This document shows, piece after piece, positions 55,226-64,000 of a stretch of DNA of 64,000 nt. The stretch lies in assembly GCF_011761565.1 (NCBI RefSeq), contig NZ_JAASRM010000001.1, positions 868,139 to 932,138 on the forward strand, written 5' to 3'. Position numbers and translations under genes: made by a program. The first letter of the stretch is position 1, and each line of letters opens with the position of its first letter. The notes under the pieces are model-generated. The model saw nothing but the letters and a program-made list of their open reading frames with translations, had not been told where the DNA came from and did no database searches. Origin of the DNA: Rhizomicrobium palustre (GTDB lineage: Bacteria > Pseudomonadota > Alphaproteobacteria > Micropepsales > Micropepsaceae).

Positions 55226-57550
55226 ATGACCGGACATTATGAAGACCCGCTCGACTCCGCGTTTGGAGAGGATCACGAACCCGCGCCCGTAGTGCAGCGC
55301 GATCCGCCCTATTTGCAGGGTCTCAACAAGGAACAGCGCGAAGCGGTGGAAGCCACCGACGGCCCTGTGCTGGTACTAGCTGGCGCAGGCACCGGCAAAA
55401 CGCGCGTGCTCACCACCCGCCTCGCCCATATCCTCTCCAGCCGCAAAGCCTGGCCGAGTCAGCTTCTCTGCGTCACCTTCACCAACAAGGCCGCGCGCGA
55501 GATGAAAGAGCGCATCGGCGCACTGATCGGCGGCGTGGTGGAAGGCATGCAATGGCTGGGCACCTTCCACTCCATCGGGGCGCGCATGCTGCGCCACCAT
55601 GCCGAGCTGGTGGGGCGCAAATCCAATTTCACCATCATCGATACCGACGACCAGCTGCGCCTGATGAAGCAGCTGCTTGAGGCCGAGAATATCGACGAGA
55701 AGCGCTGGCCTGCCCGCACGCTGGCCTCCATGATCGATGGCTGGAAGAACCGTGGGCTTAAGCCCGCCGATGTGCCCGATGGCGAGGCGCATGGTTTCGC
55801 CAATGGCAAAGGCAAGAAGCTTTACCACCTCTATCAGGAACGGCTGAAGGCGCTGAACGCCTGCGATTTCGGTGATCTTCTGCTCGATGTCTTGAGCATC
55901 CTGCGCGAACATCCCGATGTGCTCGCCGATTATCGCGAGCGCTTCCGCTATATCCTGGTGGACGAGTATCAAGACACCAACACGGTGCAATATCTCTGGC
56001 TGAAGCTTTTGGCTGGTGGTGGCACGGGTGCACGCGGCAATGTCTGCGTGGTGGGTGACGACGATCAGTCCATTTACGGCTGGCGCGGCGCGGAGGTGGA
56101 AAACATCCTGCGTTTCGAACGCGATTTTCCCGGCGCCAAGGTGATCCGCCTGGAACGCAATTACCGCTCCACGCCCGCCATTCTTGCGGCGGCTTCCGGC
56201 CTTATCGCCGCCAACAAAGGCCGCCTGGGCAAGACCTTGTGGACCGAAGGCGATACCGGCGAAAAGCTGCAGGTCAAAGGCGTGTGGGACGCCGAGGAAG
56301 AAGCGCGCAATGTGGCAAGCGAGATCGAAAATCTGCGCCGCAAGGGCCACCCATATTCGCAGATGGCGATATTGGTGCGCGCCTCTTTCCAGATGCGCGA
56401 ATTTGAAGATCGCTTCGTCTCACTGGGGCTTCCTTACAAAGTGATTGGCGGCCCGCGCTTTTATGAGCGCGCCGAAATTCGCGATGCCATGGCTTATTTG
56501 CGGCTTGTGGCGCAGGGCGATGACGATCTGGCGTTCGAGCGCATCGTCAATAAGCCCAAGCGCGGTATCGGCGATGCCAGCGTACAGGTGCTGCACCAGT
56601 TCGCCCGCATGCGGCAGATGCCGCTGCTGGCCGCGGCGCGCGAGATCGTGGAGACCGACGAGCTGCCGCCCAAAGCCAAGAAGGCGCTCACCGAGCTGAC
56701 ACAAAGCTTTTACCGCTGGACCGAAGTCTCGCGGCAGATTCCGCATACGGAGCTTGCCGAGATGATCCTGGATGAAAGCGGCTATACCGATATGCTAAAG
56801 GCCGATAAATCCGCCGAAGCGCCGGGGCGGCTCGATAACTTGAAAGAACTCGTACGCTCCATGGACGGGTTCGAGAGTCTGGCCGCCTTCCTCGAACACA
56901 TCGCGCTGGTGATGGATGTCGAGCAGAACGACTCGGAAGATCGCATCAACCTGATGACGCTGCATGCCGCCAAGGGGCTGGAGTTCGACACGGTGTTTCT
57001 GCCGGGCTGGGAAGAAGGCTTGTTCCCCAGCCAGCGCACCATGGACGAAAACGGTCTTGCGGGATTGGAAGAAGAGCGCCGCCTCGCCTATGTCGGCATT
57101 ACGCGGGCCAAGAAGCGCGCCTTTTTATCCTTTGCCGCCAATCGCCGGGTGCATGGCTCCTGGCAAAGCGCCCTGCCCAGCCGCTTCATCAGCGAACTGC
57201 CGGAAGAGCATGTCGAAACCGCGGTGGATGAAGGTTTTTACGGCGGCAATGCGGGCTTCCGCGATAATCTTTCGGGCTTCGCCTCCACCTATGACAGCCC
57301 CGGCTGGAAGCGTGCCCAAGCCAATAAGGCGCAAGGCTATACCCGCGCCAAACCGCCGCTGATCGAAGCCCAAGCCTGGAGCGTCTCAACCAGCGACCCC
57401 ACCGCCTCGCTCTATCAACGCGGCGACCGCGTCTTCCACCAGAAATTCGGCTACGGCCGCGTCAAGGCCGTGGAAGGCAACAAGCTGACAGTCGATTTCG
57501 ACAAGGCTGGCGAGAAGAAGGTGATTGATCAGTTTGTAAGTAGGGGGTGA
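55226..57550 (+). CDS. uvrD: UvrD/PcrA-type DNA helicase
   Basis: Superfamily 1A helicase for excision and mismatch repair, 774 residues. Motif Q/I: LNKEQREAVEATDGP then AGAGTGKTR (about 52-60); motif II VDEYQDTN; motif III DDDQSIYGWRGA; motif V/VI LMTLHAAKGLEFDTVFLPGW and ERRLAYVGITRAK. A C-terminal Tudor-like segment (GDRVFHQKFGYGRVKAVEG) is present. Confidence 0.96.
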   Translation: MTGHYEDPLDSAFGEDHEPAPVVQRDPPYLQGLNKEQREAVEATDGPVLVLAGAGTGKTRVLTTRLAHILSSRKAWPSQLLCVTFTNKAAREMKERIGALIGGVVEGMQWLGTFHSIGARMLRHHAELVGRKSNFTIIDTDDQLRLMKQLLEAENIDEKRWPARTLASMIDGWKNRGLKPADVPDGEAHGFANGKGKKLYHLYQERLKALNACDFGDLLLDVLSILREHPDVLADYRERFRYILVDEYQDTNTVQYLWLKLLAGGGTGARGNVCVVGDDDQSIYGWRGAEVENILRFERDFPGAKVIRLERNYRSTPAILAAASGLIAANKGRLGKTLWTEGDTGEKLQVKGVWDAEEEARNVASEIENLRRKGHPYSQMAILVRASFQMREFEDRFVSLGLPYKVIGGPRFYERAEIRDAMAYLRLVAQGDDDLAFERIVNKPKRGIGDASVQVLHQFARMRQMPLLAAAREIVETDELPPKAKKALTELTQSFYRWTEVSRQIPHTELAEMILDESGYTDMLKADKSAEAPGRLDNLKELVRSMDGFESLAAFLEHIALVMDVEQNDSEDRINLMTLHAAKGLEFDTVFLPGWEEGLFPSQRTMDENGLAGLEEERRLAYVGITRAKKRAFLSFAANRRVHGSWQSALPSRFISELPEEHVETAVDEGFYGGNAGFRDNLSGFASTYDSPGWKRAQANKAQGYTRAKPPLIEAQAWSVSTSDPTASLYQRGDRVFHQKFGYGRVKAVEGNKLTVDFDKAGEKKVIDQFVSRG

Positions 57551-57553
57551 GGG

Positions 57554-58177
57554 ATGACCGGGCTAATTGAATGGGCTGCAGGGCAAATCGCGTCAGAACT
57601 TGTGTCAAAAGTGCTGGATTTGAGCCTGGGCGCGATATGGGAACAAAAGAAAAAAATCGCAGCAGAAATTTTACTCTCTGAACTGGCGCGAGGAGAAGCT
57701 CCCATCCAGGAGGTTGCACGTGTTGACGAAGCTGCATCCATGATCTTCGAATATGGGTTTGCGGCGCAACGTGGCGCTGCGAGAAGAAACCTTCGTTTGC
57801 TTGCGCAAGTGTTTGCCGGGCTGCTGAAGCAGACCCCACCCTTACACGCTGACGAATTTCTACGGTGGTCTGGCGTTCTCGCCGATTTATCCCGCGAAGA
57901 AATCATCTTGCTAGCGACGCTTCATAAGCATTGGCAGGTGAATAGGGATGAACCAAATGCCGATGTGCCATTTAACGCGGCGAAAGAGGAACTGGTCGGA
58001 AACTGCAAAACATTTTCTACTGACGAGGAAATGCATTTCACGGCAACGGCCCTTATCCGAACAGGATTCCTCGTTTTACTTCCAGGATTTGAAGCATATC
58101 CCAAGACTACTCTTAAGCTCGAACACCTTCTGAACATGGCACGCATCGAGGATGTGTTGGCGGAAGATGGGCTTTAA
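57554..58177 (+). CDS. Protein of unknown function behind uvrD
   Basis: A 207-residue protein starting 4 bases after uvrD. It has an amphipathic helical N-terminus (LIEWAAGQIASELVSKVLDL) and a mostly helical body with no recognisable motif or signal peptide. Its base composition is clearly more AT-rich than the flanking genes, and a palindromic repeat lies right after it, suggesting recent acquisition. I do not recognise the family. Confidence 0.65.
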   Translation: MTGLIEWAAGQIASELVSKVLDLSLGAIWEQKKKIAAEILLSELARGEAPIQEVARVDEAASMIFEYGFAAQRGAARRNLRLLAQVFAGLLKQTPPLHADEFLRWSGVLADLSREEIILLATLHKHWQVNRDEPNADVPFNAAKEELVGNCKTFSTDEEMHFTATALIRTGFLVLLPGFEAYPKTTLKLEHLLNMARIEDVLAEDGL

Positions 58178-58230
58178 TTTCGCCCTCTCTGGCGGGTTAG
58201 TCCATCGCATGTGGGCGAGCTTATACCTTA

Positions 58231-58428
58231 CTGTCATTCCCGGCCGAGCGCATCGAGCAGCGCGAAGATGTGCGAGGGGAAGGGAACCCAGGTGGTGAAA
58301 CCCGTGGGATGCCGTCAAAATAGGCCAAAATCCGTATCATTTTTTGAGATCGTCTTGCCGTCCCAACCTGGGTTCCCTTCCCTTCGCGGCGCTCGCAAAA
58401 GCTCGCTCTGCTCAGCCGGGAATGACAG
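58231..58428. repeat. Nested long palindrome (about 200 bp)
   Basis: Outer arms CTGTCATTCCCGGC (58231-58244) and GCCGGGAATGACAG (58415-58428). A second perfect 17-base pair, GGGAAGGGAACCCAGGT (58277-58293) and its complement (58366-58382), lies inside. The ends resemble those of the repeats at 32923 and 38788, but the interior differs. Confidence 0.85.
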
Positions 58429-58486
58429 TTTTGGGTTGACTGACGCTACATGCGTTAGCCCCGACAAGGAGGGGTAAAAGAAGGCC

Positions 58487-58515
58487 TTGATGCGATGACC
58501 AATAGGTCACAAAAT
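58487..58515 (+). promoter_or_regulatory. Promoter with internal palindrome before the Phd gene
   Basis: TTGATG (58487-58492) and CAAAAT (58510-58515) are 17 bases apart. The palindrome TGACC-AATA-GGTCA (58496-58509) fills the spacer, a good position for autorepression by a Phd-type protein. Confidence 0.5.
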
Positions 58516-58553
58516 AAAGCGTGATATCTGGCTGATAACGCATGGATTGCCGC

Positions 58554-58799
58554 ATGTGGTCTGTTCAGGACGCCAAGAGCCGATTTAGCGAAATGCTCGA
58601 TGCGGCAGAACACGCGCCGCAATTCATCATCAAGCAAGGCAGGCGCGCTGTGGTCGCGCTGGCGGCGGAAGAATACGACCGTCTGAAAGCATTGGAGCAG
58701 CGCCAGAATTCCAGCTTCAAAGAACAGCTTCTGAACATGCCCAAAGATGATGGCGCCTTTGAACGCCTCCCCTCATCCTTACGCGAACCGAAATTCTGA
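58554..58799 (+). CDS. Phd/YefM-type antitoxin, no toxin beside it
   Basis: An 81-residue protein beginning MWSVQDAKSRFSEMLDAAEH, with the typical Phd fold (FIIKQGRRAVVALAAEEYDRL) and a disordered C-terminus that would wrap a toxin. An ATG at 58542 is four codons earlier. The 185 bases downstream hold no PIN, RelE or Doc gene, so this is either solitary or a remnant of a toxin-antitoxin pair. Confidence 0.82.
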   Translation: MWSVQDAKSRFSEMLDAAEHAPQFIIKQGRRAVVALAAEEYDRLKALEQRQNSSFKEQLLNMPKDDGAFERLPSSLREPKF

Positions 58800-58931
58800 C
58801 GCCCCCTTCCTTGGTGAATCCCTCAGCCCGGCTCGAATACACGCCGGGCGAGATCACCCCGAGGTGCCGTTGCGCTTGCTCGCCAAGATATATACGTAAT
58901 AGGTCTTCCCCATTGGTGGCCCCCCACCTGG

Positions 58932-58953
58932 ATGGCCCGCCGTCGTGGGCCAT
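58932..58953. other. Hairpin in the prmA leader
   Basis: ATGGCCC and GGGCCAT form a 7-base stem with an 8-base loop, 32 bases before the prmA ATG. It could influence translation of prmA or end the preceding transcript. Nothing else is recognisable between 58800 and 58984. Confidence 0.35.
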
Positions 58954-58984
58954 GACATCTCGAGTTTAACGGGAAACCGTCCCC

Positions 58985-59842
58985 ATGCCCACGCCCCCGC
59001 TCTGGAAAGCCTCTATCGTCCTCAACAAGAAAGACGCCCCCGATGTGGTGGCGGCTTTGGAGTTGATCCCCCCGCTGCCCCAAGCGGTGCTGACCGAGGA
59101 GGACCCGTTCCGCGATGATGGCGTGGTGGAAGCGCTTTACGACACCCCGCCCGATGGCGATCTGATCGCCAAGATCACGGGCCGTCAGGTGCATGTGCAG
59201 CTTCTGCCCGACGCCGATTGGATCCGCCTTTCCCAGCAGGGCCTGCCGCCGGTGCGCGCCGGGCGCTTCTTCGTCTTCGGCTCCCATGATGCGGGCCAGG
59301 TGCCGCATGGCGTCATCCCCATGCGCATCGAAGCGGGCATGGCTTTTGGCACCGGCCATCACGAGACCACGGCGCTGTGCCTGTCGGTGCTTTCCGACCT
59401 CGCCAAGACGCGCCGCTATGACAATGTGCTGGACCTCGGCACCGGCACGGGGCTTCTCGCCATCGGCGCGGCGAAGCTTTGGAAGAAGACAGTGCTGGCC
59501 TCCGACATCGACCCCATCGCGGTGGAAGTGACGCGCGAAAACGCAGTCGCCAATGAGGAAGGCCCGCGCGTGCGCGCCTTGATCGCCGACGGCCCGACCC
59601 ATCCGACGCTGTTCGAAAAAGCGCCCTTCGATCTCATCCTCGCCAATATCCTGGCAGGTCCCTTGACGCATCTGGCGCCACAGATTTGCGCCGTTCTTGG
59701 CAAGCGCGGCACGCTGGTGCTCTCCGGCCTCTTACATTGGCAAGAGAATCTGGTGCTCAGCTTCTATCGCCCGCATGGCCTGACGGTGAAGGAAATCCGC
59801 CGCGACGGGAGCTGGAGCGCGCTGGTGCTTCAGAAGGCTTAA
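58985..59842 (+). CDS. prmA: Ribosomal protein L11 methyltransferase
   Basis: Methylates ribosomal protein L11. The 285-residue protein has the N-terminal recognition domain (1-100), then GMAFGTGHHETTALCL, the SAM motif LDLGTGTGLLAIGAAKL and ILANILAGPL (NILA-type motif). The next gene's start is 62 bases downstream. Confidence 0.94.
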   Translation: MPTPPLWKASIVLNKKDAPDVVAALELIPPLPQAVLTEEDPFRDDGVVEALYDTPPDGDLIAKITGRQVHVQLLPDADWIRLSQQGLPPVRAGRFFVFGSHDAGQVPHGVIPMRIEAGMAFGTGHHETTALCLSVLSDLAKTRRYDNVLDLGTGTGLLAIGAAKLWKKTVLASDIDPIAVEVTRENAVANEEGPRVRALIADGPTHPTLFEKAPFDLILANILAGPLTHLAPQICAVLGKRGTLVLSGLLHWQENLVLSFYRPHGLTVKEIRRDGSWSALVLQKA

Positions 59843-59904
59843 AACGGCGCAAATTACCGCAAGAAGGGTGGATTCCGGACGCCTGCCGCCCTAACCTTGC
59901 GGCT

Positions 59905-61719
59905 ATGAAAAAGATCTACCAAAGCTTCGACGACCTTTCGGATAAATCCACCTGCGCGCCGCGCCTTCGCCTCTTGCGCGAAGAGCTTGCCAAACGCGGG
60001 GTGGATGGTTTCATCGTGCCGCGCGCCGATGAGCATCAGGGCGAATATGTGCCGAAGAAAGCCGAGCGGCTGGCCTGGTTGACGGCCTTCACGGGGTCCG
60101 CAGGCGCCGCGGTGGTGCTGGCCGATAAGGCGGCAGTCTTCGTCGACGGGCGCTACACCTTGCAGGTGCGCCAGCAGACCGACACGGCGTTGTTCGATCC
60201 GCGCGATTTGGTCAGCGAAGGTGTCGGCGGCTGGCTGGAAGCGAACGCGCCCAAGGGCGCCAAGATCGCCTATGATCCCTGGCTGCACACACCGGCGCAG
60301 ATCGATGCCTTGAAGATTTCCGTGGCCCATGCAGGCGCGAGCCTGGTGGCGCTCGACAGCAACCCCATTGATGCAGTGTGGGACAATCAGCCCGCCGCGC
60401 CCACTGCCCGCGCCATTGTGCAGGGCATCGCGCGGTCCGGCGAGGCGTCGGAAACCAAGCGCACGCGGCTGGCCGAAGAGATCAAAGCCAAAGGCGCGGA
60501 CGCCTTTGTGGTGACGCTGCCGGATTCGATCTGCTGGCTGCTTAACATCCGCGGCGCCGATGTTCCGCATACGCCCTTTGCCTTGAGCTTTGCCATTCTG
60601 AACAGCGATGGCGCCACCGATCTTTTCATCGATGAGGCCAAGACCACGCCGGAGCTGAAGCAGCACCTCGGCAATTCCGTGCGCCTGCGGGCGCCGGGCG
60701 AATTTGTCGGCGCGCTGAAAGACTATGCCGGAAAGACCGTGGCGCTGGACCCCAATTGGGCTGCTTCCGCCATCTCCGACACGCTGAGCGCTGCGGGCGC
60801 CACAGTGAAGCGGCTGGCCGATCCCTGCCAGCTCGCCAAGGCCTGCAAGAACCCGATCGAAATCGAAGGCATGCGCCAGGCCCATATCCGCGATGGCGCG
60901 GCGATGGTGAAGTTCCTCTCCTGGCTCGCCGCGGAAGCGCCCAAGGGCGGGCTCAGCGAAATCTCGGCGACGCAGCAGCTGGAGGCCATTCGCAGCGAGA
61001 GCGAGCTTCTGACCGATCTCTCTTTCGATTCCATTTCGGCCGCGGGTGAGCATGCCGCTCTGCCGCATTACCGCGTCACCAGCGCCTCCAACCTGCCCCT
61101 GAAGCTGAATGAGATCTATCTCATCGATTCCGGCGGGCAGTATTATGACGGCACCACCGACATCACCCGCACCATCATCGTGGGCTCGCCTTCGGACGAG
61201 ATGAAGGACCGCTTCACCCGCGTGCTGAAAGGCCATATCGCGCTTGCCACTGCGAAATTCCCGGAAGGCACGAGCGGTTATGCGCTGGATTCCTTCGCGC
61301 GGCGGCCCTTATGGGATGCGGGGCTCGATTACGATCACGGCACCGGCCATGGCGTGGGCTCTTATCTTTCGGTGCATGAAGGCCCGCAGAACATTTCCAA
61401 GCGGCCGATCGTGCAGCCCTTGAAGCCGGGCATGATCCTTTCCAATGAGCCGGGCTATTACAAGCAGGGCGCCTACGGCATCCGCATCGAAAATCTTGTC
61501 GTGGTGCAGGAAGCGATTACCGATGGCGACCGCAAGCTTTTGGAATTTGAAACCATCACCCTGGCGCCGATTGATCTCAATCTGGTCGATCCCTTGCTTC
61601 TCAGCGCGGAAGAGACCAACTGGCTCAACGCCTATCATGAGCGCGTGCGCGAAACCTTGGAACCCTTGGTCGATGGTGAGGCGCGCGCCTGGCTCGCCCA
61701 TGCCACACGGATGATCTGA
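59905..61719 (+). CDS. pepP: Xaa-Pro aminopeptidase (M24B)
   Basis: Cleaves N-terminal residues before proline. About 604 residues with two creatinase-N domains (about 15-145 and 165-300) and the M24 domain; metal ligands appear in YYDGTTDITRT (two Asp), GTGHGVGSYLSVHEGP (His), SNEPGYY (Glu) and IENLVVV (Glu). This long form resembles eukaryotic-type aminopeptidase P. The frame is open back into prmA, but the ATG at 59905 is the natural start. It overlaps the esterase gene by one base. Confidence 0.93.
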   Translation: MKKIYQSFDDLSDKSTCAPRLRLLREELAKRGVDGFIVPRADEHQGEYVPKKAERLAWLTAFTGSAGAAVVLADKAAVFVDGRYTLQVRQQTDTALFDPRDLVSEGVGGWLEANAPKGAKIAYDPWLHTPAQIDALKISVAHAGASLVALDSNPIDAVWDNQPAAPTARAIVQGIARSGEASETKRTRLAEEIKAKGADAFVVTLPDSICWLLNIRGADVPHTPFALSFAILNSDGATDLFIDEAKTTPELKQHLGNSVRLRAPGEFVGALKDYAGKTVALDPNWAASAISDTLSAAGATVKRLADPCQLAKACKNPIEIEGMRQAHIRDGAAMVKFLSWLAAEAPKGGLSEISATQQLEAIRSESELLTDLSFDSISAAGEHAALPHYRVTSASNLPLKLNEIYLIDSGGQYYDGTTDITRTIIVGSPSDEMKDRFTRVLKGHIALATAKFPEGTSGYALDSFARRPLWDAGLDYDHGTGHGVGSYLSVHEGPQNISKRPIVQPLKPGMILSNEPGYYKQGAYGIRIENLVVVQEAITDGDRKLLEFETITLAPIDLNLVDPLLLSAEETNWLNAYHERVRETLEPLVDGEARAWLAHATRMI

Positions 61720-62726
61720 TGCAGAAGGACCTTTCAGCCCCGCGCGGCACGGTGCATGCACTCTGGCTTGAGAGTGCGGTGCTGAAAGGCAATCTTCTCG
61801 GCGATCCTTTCGAGCGGCGCATCGATGTCTATGTGCCTGCGGGTCATGACGGGCGCGGCCTGCCGCTGCTCGTCGATATGGCGGGCTTCACCGGCAGCGG
61901 GCTGGGCCATTCCAACTGGAAGAATTTCGGCGAGAATTTGCCGGAACGCCTCGACCGGCTGATCGCGTCGGGTGCGATGGCACCTTGCGTGGTGGCGATG
62001 CCCGATTGCTTCACCAAGCTCGGCGGCAATCAATATATCAACTCCTCCGCCATGGGCCGTTGGGAGGATTTCCTCATCGGCGAAGCCGTGCCTTTTGTGG
62101 AAGCTGAGTTCGCTTGCGGCGGGGCGGGACGGCGCGGCTGTTTCGGCAAATCCTCAGGCGGCTATGGCGCGCTGGTGCATGCCATGCTGCATGCTGATTT
62201 CTGGGCCGCAGCGGCGAGCCATTCCGGCGATGTCGGTTTCGATCTGATGTTCGCCAGCGACTTTGCCAATCTGTTGCGCGCGCTGGCGAAGGTTGATTAC
62301 TCCGTGCAGCGCTGGCTGGAAAAATTCTTCGCCGCGCAAAAGGTGAAGGGCAGCGATATTCACACACTGATGATTTTGGCGATGTGCGCGACCTATGATC
62401 CGGCACCGGAGGAATATTGCGGCATCCGCCTGCCCGTCACCACCGACACCTGCGAGCTGATCCCCGAGCGCTGGGCGAATTTTCTCAAATGGGACCCGCT
62501 GACGCTGGTGGAAAAGAGTGCAGAGGCACTGAAAAGCTTAAAACTCTTCTATATCGATTGCGGCGATGTGGATCAGTACAATCTCGTCTATGGCGCGCGG
62601 CGGCTGCATAAGCGGCTCGAGGCGCTAGGCGTGGCGCATGTGTACGAGGAATTCCCCGACGATCATTCCTCCACCGACTACCGCATGGACATCAGCCTGC
62701 CGCTGCTGGCGAAAGCGCTGGGGTAG
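61719..62726 (+). CDS. Esterase of the EstD/Fjo21-like alpha/beta-hydrolase fold
   Basis: A 335-residue cytoplasmic hydrolase. The nucleophile elbow is GKSSGGYGALVHAM; the charge relay is completed by YIDCGDVDQYN (Asp) and EFPDDHSSTDYRM (His). It resembles the putative-esterase family (PF00756). Substrate unknown. Start overlaps the aminopeptidase stop. Confidence 0.85.
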   Translation: MQKDLSAPRGTVHALWLESAVLKGNLLGDPFERRIDVYVPAGHDGRGLPLLVDMAGFTGSGLGHSNWKNFGENLPERLDRLIASGAMAPCVVAMPDCFTKLGGNQYINSSAMGRWEDFLIGEAVPFVEAEFACGGAGRRGCFGKSSGGYGALVHAMLHADFWAAAASHSGDVGFDLMFASDFANLLRALAKVDYSVQRWLEKFFAAQKVKGSDIHTLMILAMCATYDPAPEEYCGIRLPVTTDTCELIPERWANFLKWDPLTLVEKSAEALKSLKLFYIDCGDVDQYNLVYGARRLHKRLEALGVAHVYEEFPDDHSSTDYRMDISLPLLAKALG

Positions 62727-62805
62727 AGCGACGGCGCGGTGCCACCGGGCCCTTTGCTAAAACATCCGACGCTGGTAGCGTATCTCCCAACGGGGGAGAT
62801 TTGAG

Positions 62806-64000
<1,195 letters not shown>

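Noticed and set aside
58800..58984. Toxin partner for the Phd protein
   Set aside because: No open frame with PIN, RelE or Doc features was found in either orientation.
59854..61236. Minus-strand open frame of 460 codons
   Set aside because: Antisense to the aminopeptidase P gene.

Overview
The window looks like a chromosomal segment of a GC-rich alphaproteobacterium. Supporting signs are a circularly permuted (two-piece) tmRNA gene next to an alphaproteobacterial-type SspB and fumC, an ilvB-ilvN-ilvC cluster and a leuA each preceded by an attenuator leader peptide, the mreBCD-mrdA-rodA block, hflKC with a DegP-like protease, and several TonB-dependent receptors of the sugar-scavenging type. 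I cannot name the genus from sequence alone; relatives of Rhizomicrobium/Micropepsales or Caulobacterales would fit. No CRISPR array, rRNA operon, complete prophage or insertion sequence is visible.

Layout. (1) 1-4988: an N-acetylglucosamine/chitin-oligosaccharide locus. A truncated TonB receptor faces a GntR regulator, NagB-II-type deaminase and NagA, with near-identical operator elements in the divergent promoter region. (2) 4966-11834: a probable pectin locus of pectinesterase, secreted esterase and a large TonB receptor with a signalling (STN) domain, headed by a FecR anti-sigma factor and an ECF sigma factor. (3) 11980-16611: a MarR-controlled tripartite efflux operon (outer membrane factor, EmrA, EmrB). 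(4) 16814-22726: tRNA-Lys(CTT) and the cell-shape operon. (5) 22816-24539: leuA with a newly read leucine leader peptide. (6) 24893-27913: an ABC transporter with a fused double permease and an ATPase carrying an extra C-terminal domain. (7) 27971-32914: GFA protein, M28 peptidase, LysR regulator and FUSC exporter. (8) 33072-36989: ilvC, ilvN, ilvB with an attenuator. (9) 36996-44863: miaA/serB with overlapping divergent starts, RraB-like protein, DegP-like protease, free methionine sulfoxide reductase, HflC/HflK and Mrp. (10) 44935-49557: small secreted proteins, folA, GNAT, thyA and a phage-type lysozyme. (11) 49740-55143: permuted ssrA, sspB, fumC, methyltransferase-like protein, EamA permease, RHH protein, GST and a 59-residue DUF4169 protein. 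(12) 55226-64000: uvrD, two unknown genes, an orphan Phd-type antitoxin, prmA, aminopeptidase P, an esterase and the C-terminal part of ligA.

How it fits together. Regions 1 and 2 are two polysaccharide-scavenging modules with different control logic: a cytoplasmic GntR repressor for amino sugars, and surface-to-nucleus style signalling by receptor, anti-sigma and sigma for pectin. Branched-chain amino acid synthesis appears attenuated at both ilvB and leuA. The tmRNA and its degradation adaptor SspB lie side by side. Intergenic spaces carry several families of palindromic repeats, mostly at the 3' ends of genes. The best candidates for new description are the two leader peptides with their hairpins, the divergent Nag operator pair, the receptor with two signal peptides, and the fused-permease ABC system without a binding protein.
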